NCBI RefSeq assembly: GCF_900215155.1
Contig: NZ_LT907980.1
Coordinates: 1,860,001 to 1,924,000, forward strand
DNA from: Marinobacter sp. LV10R510-11A
GTDB lineage: Bacteria > Pseudomonadota > Gammaproteobacteria > Pseudomonadales > Oleiphilaceae
DNA: 64,000 nucleotides
Direction of reading: 5' to 3'
The notes under the pieces are model-generated. The model was given only the letters and a program-made list of their open reading frames with translations, had not been told where the DNA came from and made no database searches. A program made the translations under genes and the position numbers. Shown in pieces: positions 13,822-23,120 of the stretch (position 1 is its first letter; every line of letters begins with the position of its first letter).

Positions 13822-15866
13822 GTTCGCTTGCCAGTGCCTCCCAGATCAAGCGAGAGGTTGCTGAGCTTATAAAGCCCCCGCGCAGAATCCGGATCAGTGA
13901 TGCCGTATCGGATCACATGATGGTGGTTGACGGCGGCGGTAAGATTTCCCCGTTCAAGGACGACCTGACTCCTTACATGACCGAGGCAATGAACTGCCTT
14001 TCCAGCAGGCTATACGATGCGGTTGTTTTCATTGGCCCTGCCCGGTCCGGGAAAACGATTTCATTGCTGGATGGCTGGGTTGCCTACGTAATCAGTTGTG
14101 ACCCGGGCGATATGTTGATTGTTCAGGTCAGCGAAGAGAAGGCACGCGAGTACAGCAAAAAGCGGATAGACCGGATGCTCCGGAATTCGCCGAAGCTGGC
14201 TCCGCTCATGAGCCCGCACGGCCATGACAACAACGTTCACGACAAGACCTTTCGCGCCGGAAACTATCTCGGCATCAAGTGGCCCACGGTCAACGTGCTT
14301 TCTTCCTCTGATTACAGGTTCGTGGCGCTCACCGACTACGACCGGCTTGATGAAGACTTGAGCGGCGAAGGTGACCCATTCAGTCTCGCCTCGAAGCGGA
14401 CACAGACATTTATGTCCTCCGGCATGACGCTGGTTGAGACATCTCCGGGCTGGGAGGTTACGGATCCGGACTGGAAGCGTGATCCAGCGTTCCCGCACCA
14501 GGCGCCCCCAACCAAGGGAGCCCTCGCGCTGTACAACCTGGGCGATCGCCGCCGGCTGTATTGGCAGTGCCCAAGCTGCGCGGAATGGTTCCAGCCAATA
14601 CTTGAGAATTTCAACCTCGAAGCGGCGCACCCGTTCTGCCCCTCTTGCGGAACGATCATCGAGGGCGCGGACGCAAAAAGGAATCTGAACCGGGGCGGTA
14701 GATGGATTCAAGAAGGCTGCCACCTGAACGCCGAAGACGAATACAGCGGCCAGCCGCGAGCAAGCCGCATTGCATCGTTTTGGATGGAAGGCCCGGCCGC
14801 AAAGTTCCAGACCTGGGAGAACCTGGCATACAAACTACGCCAGGCCGAAGAGGTTTATGAGCAGACCGGCTCACAGGAAAAGCTGAAGGCCACCGTCAAC
14901 ACCGATTGGGGCCGCCCTTACCGGTACCGAAAACTTGAGAACGTGCGCAGCCTGGAGGTTATCCAGTCCCGCGCAGAAAAGCTCGGTGACCGCGAGGTGC
15001 CTGAGGGTGTGCGCTGCCTGTTCGCAGCCGTGGACGTCCAAGGAGGCAAGAAGCGCCGCTTTGTCATTCAGGTTGTTGGGTACGGCGAGCATGGCGAACG
15101 CTGGCTGATCGACCGCTACGCCCTGCGCAAATCTGACCGTGTTGATGAAGACGGCGAGAAGATGCGGATTGACCCGGGCGGGTACCCAGAAGACTGGGAT
15201 CTGCTGATCAACTTCGTCATCTCTCGGCGGTATCCGCTGGCGGATGGTAGTGGCCGGGAAATGCCGGTTCTGCTGTCGGGTATCGACACTGGCGGCGAGG
15301 ACGGGGTTACCGAAAACTCGTACCAGTTTTACCGGCGCTTGAAACGCCAGGGCCTGCACAGAAAGACCAAGCTGATCAAGGGCGGAAGTCGGCTGGGGGC
15401 TCCGAGGATTCGTGAATCATTCCCGGATAGCACCGGCCGTAAAGATCGGCACGCCAGCAGCCGTGGAGATATCCCCCTTTACATTCTGAACACTAATTTG
15501 ATCAAGGACACAATCGCCAACTGCTTGGAGCGAGAAACGCCCGGGCCGGGCTACATACATTTCCCGGACTGGCTTGGGGAGTGGTTCTTTGAAGAGCTCA
15601 CTTACGAGCAGCGAAACGTCCACGGAAAATGGGATAAGCCCGGCAAGGGCAACAACGAAGCCTTCGATCTCATGGGTTACTGCGATGCGGTGGCCACACT
15701 TCACGGTTACGACAAAATCAACTGGGAGTCTCCACCGCCCTGGGCCCGGCCATGGGATAGCAATTCAGAGATTCAATCTGACGGACGAGCGTCTGATTCG
15801 AAGAAGTCCACCGCACTGCCCGCGTCACGACAGCGCCGGCGGTCACGATTCAGGTTCCAAGGCTGA
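13818..15866 (+). CDS. terminase large subunit, GpA family
   Basis: A 682-residue packaging motor and nuclease. Walker A is GPARSGKT at residues 73-80. An acidic stretch (ALTDYDRLDED) near 170 fits the Walker B region. A zinc-binding pair, CPSCAEW near 252 and CPSCGTI near 274, is typical of GpA. The C-terminal nuclease part contains FAAVDVQ and GIDTGGEDG acidic motifs. It drives ATP-dependent DNA translocation into the prohead and cuts cos. The stop overlaps the gpW start. Confidence 0.9.
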   Translation: MSSLASASQIKREVAELIKPPRRIRISDAVSDHMMVVDGGGKISPFKDDLTPYMTEAMNCLSSRLYDAVVFIGPARSGKTISLLDGWVAYVISCDPGDMLIVQVSEEKAREYSKKRIDRMLRNSPKLAPLMSPHGHDNNVHDKTFRAGNYLGIKWPTVNVLSSSDYRFVALTDYDRLDEDLSGEGDPFSLASKRTQTFMSSGMTLVETSPGWEVTDPDWKRDPAFPHQAPPTKGALALYNLGDRRRLYWQCPSCAEWFQPILENFNLEAAHPFCPSCGTIIEGADAKRNLNRGGRWIQEGCHLNAEDEYSGQPRASRIASFWMEGPAAKFQTWENLAYKLRQAEEVYEQTGSQEKLKATVNTDWGRPYRYRKLENVRSLEVIQSRAEKLGDREVPEGVRCLFAAVDVQGGKKRRFVIQVVGYGEHGERWLIDRYALRKSDRVDEDGEKMRIDPGGYPEDWDLLINFVISRRYPLADGSGREMPVLLSGIDTGGEDGVTENSYQFYRRLKRQGLHRKTKLIKGGSRLGAPRIRESFPDSTGRKDRHASSRGDIPLYILNTNLIKDTIANCLERETPGPGYIHFPDWLGEWFFEELTYEQRNVHGKWDKPGKGNNEAFDLMGYCDAVATLHGYDKINWESPPPWARPWDSNSEIQSDGRASDSKKSTALPASRQRRRSRFRFQG

Positions 15867-16075
15867 TGGCATTTACTCAAGAAGACATCGAAGCGATCGA
15901 TGAGGCGATTGCCACCGGCGTTCTGGAAGTTCAGTTCGCGGATGGCAAGCGCACCAGGTACCGGTCAATTAGCGAACTCGAACGGGCCAAGTACCACATC
16001 GAGAGCGTGATCACCAAAGCGCTCGGCAAGCGTCCGCGCCGTGGCGTCCGTATGAATGTGACCAAGGGGCTCTGA
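15866..16075 (+). CDS. gpW-like head-tail joining protein
   Basis: A 69-residue protein between the terminase and portal genes, the lambda W position. The sequence FTQEDIEAIDEAIATGVLEV, then GKRTRYRSISELERAKYHI, matches the gpW/gp6-like fold: two helices around a short hairpin. It is needed to complete the head before tail joining. The length equals that of lambda gpW. Confidence 0.85.
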   Translation: MAFTQEDIEAIDEAIATGVLEVQFADGKRTRYRSISELERAKYHIESVITKALGKRPRRGVRMNVTKGL

Positions 16076-16076
16076 T

Positions 16077-17513
16077 ATGAGTAAGCCAAGAATCAGAGTT
16101 CAGTCCGGCCAGGTAATGACCACCCGAGCTCAGGCTTACGAAGGCGCTACCCATGGCCGCCGTGCCACAGGCTGGAACGCTCCCGCCAGTGGCCCCAATC
16201 GTGCGCTAAATGGCTCACTGAGCACGCTGAGAAATCGCGCCCGCCAGAGTTTCCGGAACAACGCATGGATCGAGCGGGCCATCACCCGCAACGTGGTCAA
16301 CGAAGTCGGTACCGGGATTACCCCGATATTCGAATCAAGCCAGACTGATTTCAACGACTCCATAGCAAAGCTCTGGCTCCCATGGACTGGAATGTCAGCC
16401 CCAGATGGTGCGCTGGATTTCTATGGGCAGCTTGCCCAAGCCGTTCGTTGCCGCCGCACCTCAGGCGAGGTGTTCATTCGATTGCGCTCACGCCCCGCCT
16501 CTTTCGGGATGACAGTTCCTGTGCAGCTGCAGATCATTGAGCCGGATCACGTACCTGAAACACTGAATCAGGATCTGAAGAACGGCAACCGAATTATTGC
16601 GGGCAAGGAGTTCAACAAGCGAGGCCAGTTCGTCGCGGTCTGGATGTATCCGGAGCATCCGCAAGATGCGGGCATGATGGCACTGAACCGGCTTATCCGG
16701 ATTCGGGCGAGCCAGATCATTCACCATTACTCGCCGCTTCGCCCAGGCCAGGTTCGGGGGGAGCCAGACATTGTTCAGTCACTACTGCGCGCCAAAACAT
16801 ACGACAGCTATGAAGACAGCGAACTTGTACGCAAAGAGACCCGCGCGCCCTTCACAGGGTTTCTGCAAAAAGACTACACCAACGACCAAGACTGGAACTT
16901 TGACCCCATCACCGGCGAGCCGGTAGCTGATGACGATCCACTGCCTGAGGTGAATGCCCAGCCCGGAACCATCCTAACCGGTGCGGCCGGCGAAAAGATG
17001 AACCTCTTTGATGGGGATAACACCGGCTCCGGATACAGCGACTTCCAGCGCCAACAGCTACTTTCCATCGCTGGCGGCGCGAAGTCACTATACGAACTGG
17101 TCACCGGTGACTGGTCGAACATCAACGACCGAACCTATCGGGCCATGATTACTGAATATCGCCGCGAGATCGAGACAGCTCAGGATCACCTGACCATCCA
17201 TCAGATCTGCGAAAGGGTCGGCTTCTGGTTTACAGATGCGGCCGTGCTCTCCGGAGCAATTCGCGCCCCTGGTTATGCCGACAAGTACGACGATTACAAC
17301 CGCCGTGATTGGCGCACCCAGCGCTGGCCGCACATTCACCCAACCCAAGACGTGGCCGCGACGGTTAAAGAGATTGAAAACGATCTTGAAAGCCTGGATG
17401 CAGCCGTGGCCAAGCGCGGATATCGCGCCGTTGATGTGCAGCAAGCCAACGTCACAGCCAAAAAACGCAAAGCCGACATGCTCAAAACAGCGGGCGTCAC
17501 CGAAGAGGAATAA
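16077..17513 (+). CDS. portal protein, lambda gpB-like
   Basis: A 478-residue portal (HK97/lambda family, PF05136). The N-terminus is basic and disordered, followed by NNAWIERAITRNVVNEVG, the DFYGQLAQAVRCRRTSGEVF wing-like region and the stem and crown helices (SDFQRQQLLSIAGGAKSLYE). Twelve copies would form the DNA channel at one head vertex. The gene lies one base after gpW. Confidence 0.9.
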   Translation: MSKPRIRVQSGQVMTTRAQAYEGATHGRRATGWNAPASGPNRALNGSLSTLRNRARQSFRNNAWIERAITRNVVNEVGTGITPIFESSQTDFNDSIAKLWLPWTGMSAPDGALDFYGQLAQAVRCRRTSGEVFIRLRSRPASFGMTVPVQLQIIEPDHVPETLNQDLKNGNRIIAGKEFNKRGQFVAVWMYPEHPQDAGMMALNRLIRIRASQIIHHYSPLRPGQVRGEPDIVQSLLRAKTYDSYEDSELVRKETRAPFTGFLQKDYTNDQDWNFDPITGEPVADDDPLPEVNAQPGTILTGAAGEKMNLFDGDNTGSGYSDFQRQQLLSIAGGAKSLYELVTGDWSNINDRTYRAMITEYRREIETAQDHLTIHQICERVGFWFTDAAVLSGAIRAPGYADKYDDYNRRDWRTQRWPHIHPTQDVAATVKEIENDLESLDAAVAKRGYRAVDVQQANVTAKKRKADMLKTAGVTEEE

Positions 17514-17516
17514 ACC

Positions 17517-18608
17517 ATGCAATGGTTCAAAGCACAGGCTTCCGGAGATCGGACGGCCAAGGTAATTATTGACCGAGCGATCGGCTCCGATTGGGCGCCA
17601 GATTGGATATCAGACTTTACCGGCGAAAAGCCCGCCCGGGAATTCATTGAGGCAGTGGAAGCGCTTGGCGAGCTGGATCGAATTGATCTGGAGATCAACA
17701 GCCCAGGTGGTGACGTAGCTTCTGGCGTGCGGATCATGAACTACCTCAAAAGCCATAACGCTGAGGTACACGTTAAGGTCACCGGCATGGCGGCCAGTAT
17801 CGCCACCATCATCATGCTGGCGGGAGACACCCGCACCATGGGTATCGGCACCAGTGTCATGACTCATCGTGCATCTACGCTGATGGTCGGCTTCTACAGT
17901 GCCAAGGAAATGGAAGAGCACTCCAAGGGAATCGGCGCCATCGATGCCTCCTTGGTTGAAGCCTATGTCGCCGGTACCGGGAAAACGGCAGACGAGATAA
18001 ACGCCCTGCTCGATCGCGGTGACGTTTACATGGGTGCTGACGAGGCCATCGAATGGGGCCTGGCTACCCACAAGGACGCCAAGCTGAAAGCCGTTGCCAG
18101 CGCCGACCCAGCCCAGTTCAAGCAACAGCTCGAAATGCAGGGCCAGATCCGCGCGGCCAAAGCTGAGGCAGAAGCCGCCACGGCTCTTGTCACCATTAAG
18201 GACGAGGCAATCACGGCGCTCGGCTCCCAGATTGACGACATCACCAGCCAGCTCGAAGCGCTCCGCAATCCGACAGCAGCAACAGCGGACCAGGTGATCG
18301 ATCTCTGCGCTACCGCTGGCTTGGAATCGCTGGCGGTTGCCATGTCAAAAGAGAAGCTTCCGATTGCGACCGTTGAGGCTCGAATCCGGATGGCGAAGGA
18401 CGTGGAGGACATCGCCAAGGCGTCAGGCGTTGACTCCGAAATTATGCTCAAGCACCTGAACGATCCAACCCAGATGATCCGGTCTGCTATCGCTGAGGCG
18501 AAAGCTTTGGCAGATAAAGACTTGGATCATCATCACGCGCCCGGCCCGGGCAACAGCAAGCAGCCTGACTTCAAAAAGGCTTATTCCCAACTGAATAATC
18601 AAGCATAA
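17517..18608 (+). CDS. ClpP-like prohead protease and scaffold, lambda gpC-like
   Basis: A 363-residue protein. Residues 1 to about 190 are a ClpP-fold serine protease: INSPGGDVASG at 60-70, nucleophile Ser94 in GMAASIAT, His117 in MTHRAS and a likely Asp near 146. Residues about 200-363 are helical and charged (AAKAEAEAATALVTIKDEAI), the scaffold part that in lambda is also made alone as Nu3. An internal Met near residue 207 could start such a product. It matures the prohead and is lost on packaging. Confidence 0.85.
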   Translation: MQWFKAQASGDRTAKVIIDRAIGSDWAPDWISDFTGEKPAREFIEAVEALGELDRIDLEINSPGGDVASGVRIMNYLKSHNAEVHVKVTGMAASIATIIMLAGDTRTMGIGTSVMTHRASTLMVGFYSAKEMEEHSKGIGAIDASLVEAYVAGTGKTADEINALLDRGDVYMGADEAIEWGLATHKDAKLKAVASADPAQFKQQLEMQGQIRAAKAEAEAATALVTIKDEAITALGSQIDDITSQLEALRNPTAATADQVIDLCATAGLESLAVAMSKEKLPIATVEARIRMAKDVEDIAKASGVDSEIMLKHLNDPTQMIRSAIAEAKALADKDLDHHHAPGPGNSKQPDFKKAYSQLNNQA

Positions 18609-18623
18609 CCCTGGAGGTTATAT

Positions 18624-18959
18624 ATGAGCACTGCAACAGTCCGTGCCGGTGAATTTCTGGTATCAGAAGCTAACGGCGAGCGTTCCCGCGAAAGCGTCAC
18701 CTTGACCGGCGGGCCTTACCTGCCAGGCCAGGTACTTGGCGTTGTCACCGCATCCGGCAAGCACACCGCCTACGCATCCGGCGCCACAAACGGCACCGAG
18801 ACAGCAGCAGTGGTTCTCTACGGCCCTGCTGATGGTTCTGCCGCTGACGTGTCCGCTGCGGTTATCGCCCGGGATGCAGAGGTTTCCGAAGTATTGCTGA
18901 CCGGCGCTGACGCCGACGCAATCGCCGATCTGGCCGCTGCCGGCATCATTTCCCGCTAA
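18624..18959 (+). CDS. head decoration protein, lambda gpD-like
   Basis: A 111-residue protein with the gpD pattern: an N-terminal GEFLVSEANGERSRE strand region, YLPGQVLGVVTASGK and a C-terminal Ala-rich end (IADLAAAGIISR). Trimers would stabilise the expanded head. A GGAGG-containing site lies just before the ATG. It sits between the protease and capsid genes as in lambda. Confidence 0.85.
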   Translation: MSTATVRAGEFLVSEANGERSRESVTLTGGPYLPGQVLGVVTASGKHTAYASGATNGTETAAVVLYGPADGSAADVSAAVIARDAEVSEVLLTGADADAIADLAAAGIISR

Positions 18960-19027
18960 CCAGACCTAACCGCTTAAACGGTTCAGCCCACAGCCGCTGA
19001 AACGAAACTGAAATCAGGAGTTCTACC

Positions 19028-20023
19028 ATGGCTACACTTGATATTTTCAATGATGACGCGTTCAGCCTGCAATCGCTGACCGCCGCCATCATGGAAACAC
19101 CACACGTTCCGGGCCGCCTTGGCGCCCTGGGCCTGTTCAACAACGAAGGCATTAACACCACCCATCTCAGCATCGAGAAGGATGGCGCAACCCTGGCACT
19201 GGTTCCTGCAGCGGATCGCGGCGCGCCCGGGCTGGTTGTGAATGAAGATCGCCGCAGCTTGATTCCGTTCAACACCTTGCACCTGCCACAGCGCTCTACG
19301 GTAATGGCTGACGAGATCCAGAGCCTGCGGGCGTTTGGTACCGAATCCGAGGTAGAAGCGGTTGCAAACTATGTCGCGAAGCGGCAGGCGAAGCATCGCC
19401 AACAGCTGGACGCCACCATGGAGCACCTGAAAATTGGCGCTGTGAAGGGCATCATCATGGACGCAGACGGATCAACCCCGCTGCTGAACACATTCACCTC
19501 GTTTGGTATCTCTCAGGTTACCCACTCTCTGGTGTTGGGTACCGCTGGCACCAAGGTACAGACAAAAGTTCTGGAGCTTCTCGATAAGATCGAGGATGAG
19601 CTTAAAGGTGTGTCGTTCACGGGCGTTCGCGTGGTTTGCGGCCGCACCTACTTCAAGAACCTGGTAGGCCACGACTCTGTGAAAGAGGCTTATGCCCGCT
19701 GGCAGGATGGCGCAGCTCTGCGCGACGATGTACGCGGAGGCTTCGAGTTTGGCGGCTGCACCTTTGAGCAGTATCGCGGACAAGTGGGCAGCACTAAGTT
19801 CGTGGCTGACGGAGAGGCGTATGCCATTCCCGAGGGCGTGCCCGATCTGTTCATTGGTCGCTTTGCTCCAGCCAACTACATGGAGACCGTTGGCACCAAT
19901 GGCCTGCCTTACTACACCAAAGCAGAGCCGCTGGCGATGAACAAAGGGATGGCGCTGGAATCTCAGTCCAACCCACTGTTCCTGTGCACCCGTCCCAACG
20001 CAGTTGTGAAGCTGACCGGCTGA
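19028..20023 (+). CDS. major capsid protein, lambda gpE-like
   Basis: A 331-residue capsid protein of PF03864. Landmarks are FNDDAFSLQSLTAAIMETPH at the start, the RSLIPFNTLHLPQRSTVMAD region and the C-terminal PNAVVKLTG. The length matches lambda gpE (341). It starts 68 bases after gpD, behind a CAGGAG ribosome-binding site, as expected for high expression. Confidence 0.9.
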   Translation: MATLDIFNDDAFSLQSLTAAIMETPHVPGRLGALGLFNNEGINTTHLSIEKDGATLALVPAADRGAPGLVVNEDRRSLIPFNTLHLPQRSTVMADEIQSLRAFGTESEVEAVANYVAKRQAKHRQQLDATMEHLKIGAVKGIIMDADGSTPLLNTFTSFGISQVTHSLVLGTAGTKVQTKVLELLDKIEDELKGVSFTGVRVVCGRTYFKNLVGHDSVKEAYARWQDGAALRDDVRGGFEFGGCTFEQYRGQVGSTKFVADGEAYAIPEGVPDLFIGRFAPANYMETVGTNGLPYYTKAEPLAMNKGMALESQSNPLFLCTRPNAVVKLTG

Positions 20024-20059
20024 TCTCTGTAAACCTGCAGACCTGTCTGCAAATCCAAG

Positions 20060-20083
20060 CAGCCCCTTCCGAGGGGCTGTTTC
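20060..20083 (+). terminator. hairpin after the capsid gene
   Basis: CAGCCCC (20060-20066) pairs with GGGGCTG (20073-20079) around a six-base loop, followed by TTTCAGTTT. The T tract is imperfect, so termination is probably partial. It may reduce expression of tail genes relative to capsid or protect the capsid mRNA 3' end. Confidence 0.5.
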
Positions 20084-20101
20084 AGTTTGCGGAGAACCAT
20101 T

Positions 20102-20410
20102 ATGAGCGATCGACAATTCAAGAAATCCGCCCGGAGGATACTGAAATCCATGGGCGTCCTGGCCGACCTTTACCGGTACGACGGCTCGACCGTTGCCAAC
20201 GTGCTGGTTCACATTTCCCGAGATGTACAGGCCGTTAGCGCTGGCGAGACTGAAACATTCGAGCTGCGTGACGAAGCAGAGCTTCTGACAGAAGACGTGG
20301 GCAATCTCAAAAAGCGCGATCAAATCCACATAGGCCCAACTGTCTGGCAAGTCGAGAGTAAAATTGCGAATGACGGCTATACAATTCAGGTGGTGGTGAG
20401 CGAGCAATGA
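20102..20410 (+). CDS. head-tail attachment protein, gpFII-like
   Basis: A 102-residue protein; ATG 20102 follows GGAG at 20091-20094. The sequence (SARRILKSMGVLADLYRYD, then LLTEDVGNLKKRDQIHIG) fits the small beta-barrel head-tail attachment proteins such as lambda FII, which connect the tail tube to the head. Its place right after the capsid gene supports this. The stop overlaps the next ATG. Confidence 0.65.
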   Translation: MSDRQFKKSARRILKSMGVLADLYRYDGSTVANVLVHISRDVQAVSAGETETFELRDEAELLTEDVGNLKKRDQIHIGPTVWQVESKIANDGYTIQVVVSEQ

Positions 20411-20982
20411 GCGATCCAACAGTAAGAATCGACCCGGCCAGCCTGCGCGATACGCTCAACTTGCTGGCGGCGTATCGGCAAGGCTCCCAGAAAGCCTTGT
20501 ACCGCTCGATAAATCTCGGCGCAAAGAAGGGCCGAAAGGCCGCAGTCGATGGAATGGCCCAAAAGGCCAACCTGACCAAGAAGCGCATTCGAGAGAAGAC
20601 TTCGGTTTACTTCACCAGCCTTAGCGGCATGTCCGCCAAGGTTGTAATTAAGGGTGGATCCACACCGCTAATTCATTTCGGCGCACGTCAGACTAAAAAA
20701 GGCGTCACGTTCAAGCTCTGGAAAGACGAAGGCCGCGAGCGCTACAGGCATTCGTTCATCGCTAAACTCGGTACAGGCGGCACCAAGGGTGTATACGAGC
20801 GTGACATAGGAAGCCCTCAGTATGATGGCCGAACTCCCCTCAGAGCCAAGAGCGGCCCAGCTGTTCCCGTTATTTACCAGAAAACACCAGGCCTCGCCCA
20901 GAAAGCCGAGGAGACCGCCGCCGAAGCCATGCTGAAAGAGCTAGACCGGCAAGTCGGACTTATTAACCGAGGGCTTTTGTAA
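20407..20982 (+). CDS. minor tail protein, gpZ-like
   Basis: A 191-residue protein resembling prophage minor tail protein Z (PF06763): an LNLLAAYRQGSQKALYRSIN helix, RKAAVDGMAQKANLTKKRI and a central strand region with STPLIHFGARQTKKGV. Z is needed for tails to join heads in lambda. It lies between the FII-like and U-like genes, the lambda order. Confidence 0.75.
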   Translation: MSDPTVRIDPASLRDTLNLLAAYRQGSQKALYRSINLGAKKGRKAAVDGMAQKANLTKKRIREKTSVYFTSLSGMSAKVVIKGGSTPLIHFGARQTKKGVTFKLWKDEGRERYRHSFIAKLGTGGTKGVYERDIGSPQYDGRTPLRAKSGPAVPVIYQKTPGLAQKAEETAAEAMLKELDRQVGLINRGLL

Positions 20983-21416
20983 TGCCGAAAACTATCCGAG
21001 AGCAGATCGTGCAGGAAGTCATGGCGCGGCTATCGCCCCTGATCTCCACGCCTGTACTTCGCCGGGAACAATACGCCGACGAGGACGAATTTATCTGCGT
21101 GTGGGACGGCGAACAGGAAACGGCCCGCACCAGGTATGGCAGCCTTCAGCACACCATGGAAGTAACCGTTGAGTTCGTGAAACTTAAAGTTGCTGGCCAT
21201 CCTGCGGAAGCGGCCGGCGCCATGTATGCCCAGGCGGTGACCAGCGTTTTCATGAAAAACGGCCAGTTTGAGCCAACACTGAACGGCCTCGCTCAATCAA
21301 TGAGTGAAGCATCCTTTCTGCCCCTGACCCCCGAGCCCGGCCTGAAAGTAACAGGGTGCGGGCTCAAGCTTGACCTGACCTTCGAAACCCAGAACGGCGA
21401 TCCGTTCACCCAATAA
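20982..21416 (+). CDS. tail terminator, gpU-like
   Basis: A 144-residue protein starting within the stop of gpZ (TAATG). The N-terminal helix (IREQIVQEVMARLSPLISTP), a central strand region (TRYGSLQHTMEVTVEFVKL) and the C-terminal GLKLDLTFETQNGDPF strands fit the gpU tail terminator, which caps the growing tail tube. It is followed by a strong terminator. Confidence 0.65.
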   Translation: MPKTIREQIVQEVMARLSPLISTPVLRREQYADEDEFICVWDGEQETARTRYGSLQHTMEVTVEFVKLKVAGHPAEAAGAMYAQAVTSVFMKNGQFEPTLNGLAQSMSEASFLPLTPEPGLKVTGCGLKLDLTFETQNGDPFTQ

Positions 21417-21435
21417 ACCAAAACCCTCAGATCAG

Positions 21436-21458
21436 GCCGCCCTCGAGCGGCTTTTTTT
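21436..21458 (+). terminator. intrinsic terminator after the gpU-like gene
   Basis: GCCGC (21436-21440) and GCGGC (21447-21451) form a stem with loop CCTCGA, followed by seven Ts (21452-21458). Antitermination by the Q-like protein would carry late transcription past it. Confidence 0.75.
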
Positions 21459-21517
21459 GTGCCTGAAATTCATCGTAAACCGCCCGCTAATGGGCATCAG
21501 CACCCGGAGAAAAGATC

Positions 21518-22495
21518 ATGGCAAACGCTGAAAATGCAAAGATCCAATATGAGGGCGGTCAGAACCAGTCGGCGCTTGCAGCCCTGTCCGATTCTGGAGA
21601 CGCCACAACCTTCGAATCAGGCGCAGAGCTCTGGTCGCGCCGCTCAGGCTTTGAGCCGGTCATCCGCCCTGACGGCCTGATCAATGGCGGCGCTGTTTCG
21701 CCCGGGTCAGCCGGCGCTAGCAACACCGTGGACGTTTCTGCGCTCACGGCTTACGTTGCTGGCGTAGCGGTTGCGGCATCGGCTGAATCCGCACTGATGT
21801 GCGCAAGAGCATCAACATCCACGCACATCGTGCACTCGATCACCGTGGACGCTACAGGCACCATCAGCACGACCGCAGGCACCGAAGGAAGCGCTTTCGG
21901 CGCCCGAGGATCTGCCGGTGGCCCGCCTTTGATTGCAGTCGGTAAGATTGAGGTTGGTCAGGTTCGCTACTCAGTCAAGGCCGCCGCCCCGGCCAAGGCA
22001 TCCGACATATTCCAAGTTGTGGGGCTTCACCAAGAGCGCTACGACTTCCCGATTTACGAAGTGGATTACCGAAACGGGAACGTGGTTTTCAACTCTGCCC
22101 TGCCGATCATCCACACTGGAACCAAGTCGAAGAGCGTCTACGCAAGCTTTGCCGAGCCGATCTTTGCGGATGTTCCAAAAGGCACCGATTACGTGCCTGC
22201 GGAAACCTCTCACTCCACAAGCTCAACCCAGATCTACGGCACAACTTTGGGCTCCACCAGTTCAACGCTGAACCAGGGCAGCTTTACCGCCTACCTGAAC
22301 GACGGCATCAGTGACGCGCTTGTGCGGCTGAAGAACGAAACCCTATGGTTCAAGTTCTTCCCGAACAAGTTTCAGAGCGCCTACCGTCTGGATCAGGGCA
22401 AGCTTGGCATCAGCCGCACCTTCCCGGCCGGTGATGAGATCCAGGCATCCTGCACCATCTCGCCTGAGTCTGACGGCTCTGATGTGGCTGCATAA
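21518..22495 (+). CDS. major tail tube protein
   Basis: A 325-residue protein placed between the tail terminator and the G/GT chaperones, where the tail tube gene (lambda V) sits. The N-terminus NAKIQYEGGQNQSALAALSD and the C-terminal ISRTFPAGDEIQASCTI match a siphovirus tail-tube type. The centre has Ig-like repeats rich in Thr and Ser. GGAG lies just before the ATG. Confidence 0.7.
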   Translation: MANAENAKIQYEGGQNQSALAALSDSGDATTFESGAELWSRRSGFEPVIRPDGLINGGAVSPGSAGASNTVDVSALTAYVAGVAVAASAESALMCARASTSTHIVHSITVDATGTISTTAGTEGSAFGARGSAGGPPLIAVGKIEVGQVRYSVKAAAPAKASDIFQVVGLHQERYDFPIYEVDYRNGNVVFNSALPIIHTGTKSKSVYASFAEPIFADVPKGTDYVPAETSHSTSSTQIYGTTLGSTSSTLNQGSFTAYLNDGISDALVRLKNETLWFKFFPNKFQSAYRLDQGKLGISRTFPAGDEIQASCTISPESDGSDVAA

Positions 22496-22959
22496 TGCTG
22501 GATCTCAAAGCCTTCCAGAAGGCGAGCTTTGTCCCGCGTGAAACGGAAGTCACGCTGGATGCTCTGGCCGAGTCTGGCTTTGGTGATGGCAAGGTAATCG
22601 TGCGTGGGCTGACTGCGCACGAGCTTGCCGAAGCTGAAGAATCTGCATCAAAGGGAAAGTTGCTATCCGATCTGGTTGAACGGCTGGCTGGCGCCGGCAA
22701 GGAAAAGGTCGGCGCCATCATGGACGGTATTGGCTACCACCAAGACGTTCCTGCAGCGCTTGCAAAGCGCCTTGAGCATGTGCGCCTTGCCACGGTTGAC
22801 CCAAAGCTGGAACTGGCGGACGTGGCCAAACTGGCCGAAGTGTTCCCGGTTGAGTTCAGCATTATGGCCAACAAGATCATGGAGCTGACTGGCAAGGGGC
22901 AACAGGCCCAGGTAAAGCAAAAGCCCTCTGGGAAAACCCAAGCATCCAAGCAAGCCTAG
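22495..22959 (+). CDS. tail assembly chaperone, gpG-like
   Basis: A 154-residue protein starting in the tail-tube stop (TAATG). The pattern LKAFQKASFVPRETEVTL, then VIVRGLTAHELAEAEE and FSIMANKIMELTGKGQ, matches phage tail assembly chaperones. A basic, low-complexity C-terminus (QKPSGKTQASKQA) is where ribosomes would shift into the -1 frame to make the longer GT form. These proteins wrap the tape measure protein and are not in the virion. Confidence 0.75.
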   Translation: MLDLKAFQKASFVPRETEVTLDALAESGFGDGKVIVRGLTAHELAEAEESASKGKLLSDLVERLAGAGKEKVGAIMDGIGYHQDVPAALAKRLEHVRLATVDPKLELADVAKLAEVFPVEFSIMANKIMELTGKGQQAQVKQKPSGKTQASKQA

Positions 22960-23063
22960 CCCTTGCGGACAGGAAGGGCCGGTATCTCTATGAGAGCCGG
23001 CCTGATGTATTTCCAGAGGGCTATCTCACGGACTGCGAAATCAACCTTTGGGGCATGTGGTAA
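22921..23063 (+). CDS. -1 frameshift extension of the tail chaperone (gpGT-like)
   Basis: The -1 frame is open across the end of the G-like gene and runs past its stop to TAA at 23061-23063. After the G stop it reads LALADRKGRYLYESRPDVF and then ends EGYLTDCEINLWGMW. That ending resembles the T part of siphovirus G/GT pairs and has no start codon of its own. The slip site is not settled: A-rich AAGCAAAAG at 22915-22923 and GGGAAAAC at 22930-22937 are candidates, but I saw no ideal X XXY YYZ heptamer in phase. Confidence 0.6.
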
Positions 23064-23080
23064 AAGAGCCAGAGGTGATT

Positions 23081-23093
23081 GCTGTGCTATCCT
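23081..23093 (+). promoter_or_regulatory. possible extended -10 promoter of the moron
   Basis: TGCTATCCT (TGn plus a -10-like TATCCT, 23085-23093) lies 28 bases before the ATG of the periplasmic cargo gene. No good -35 is visible. Cargo genes in prophages often carry their own promoter, which is why this is recorded; weak evidence. Confidence 0.25.
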
Positions 23094-23120
23094 CAGTCGA
23101 AACATGACACGGAGGCACTC

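Noticed and set aside
19472..20419. 315-codon frame on the minus strand
   Set aside because: Antisense to the major capsid and head-tail genes; no ribosome-binding site and no protein-like pattern.
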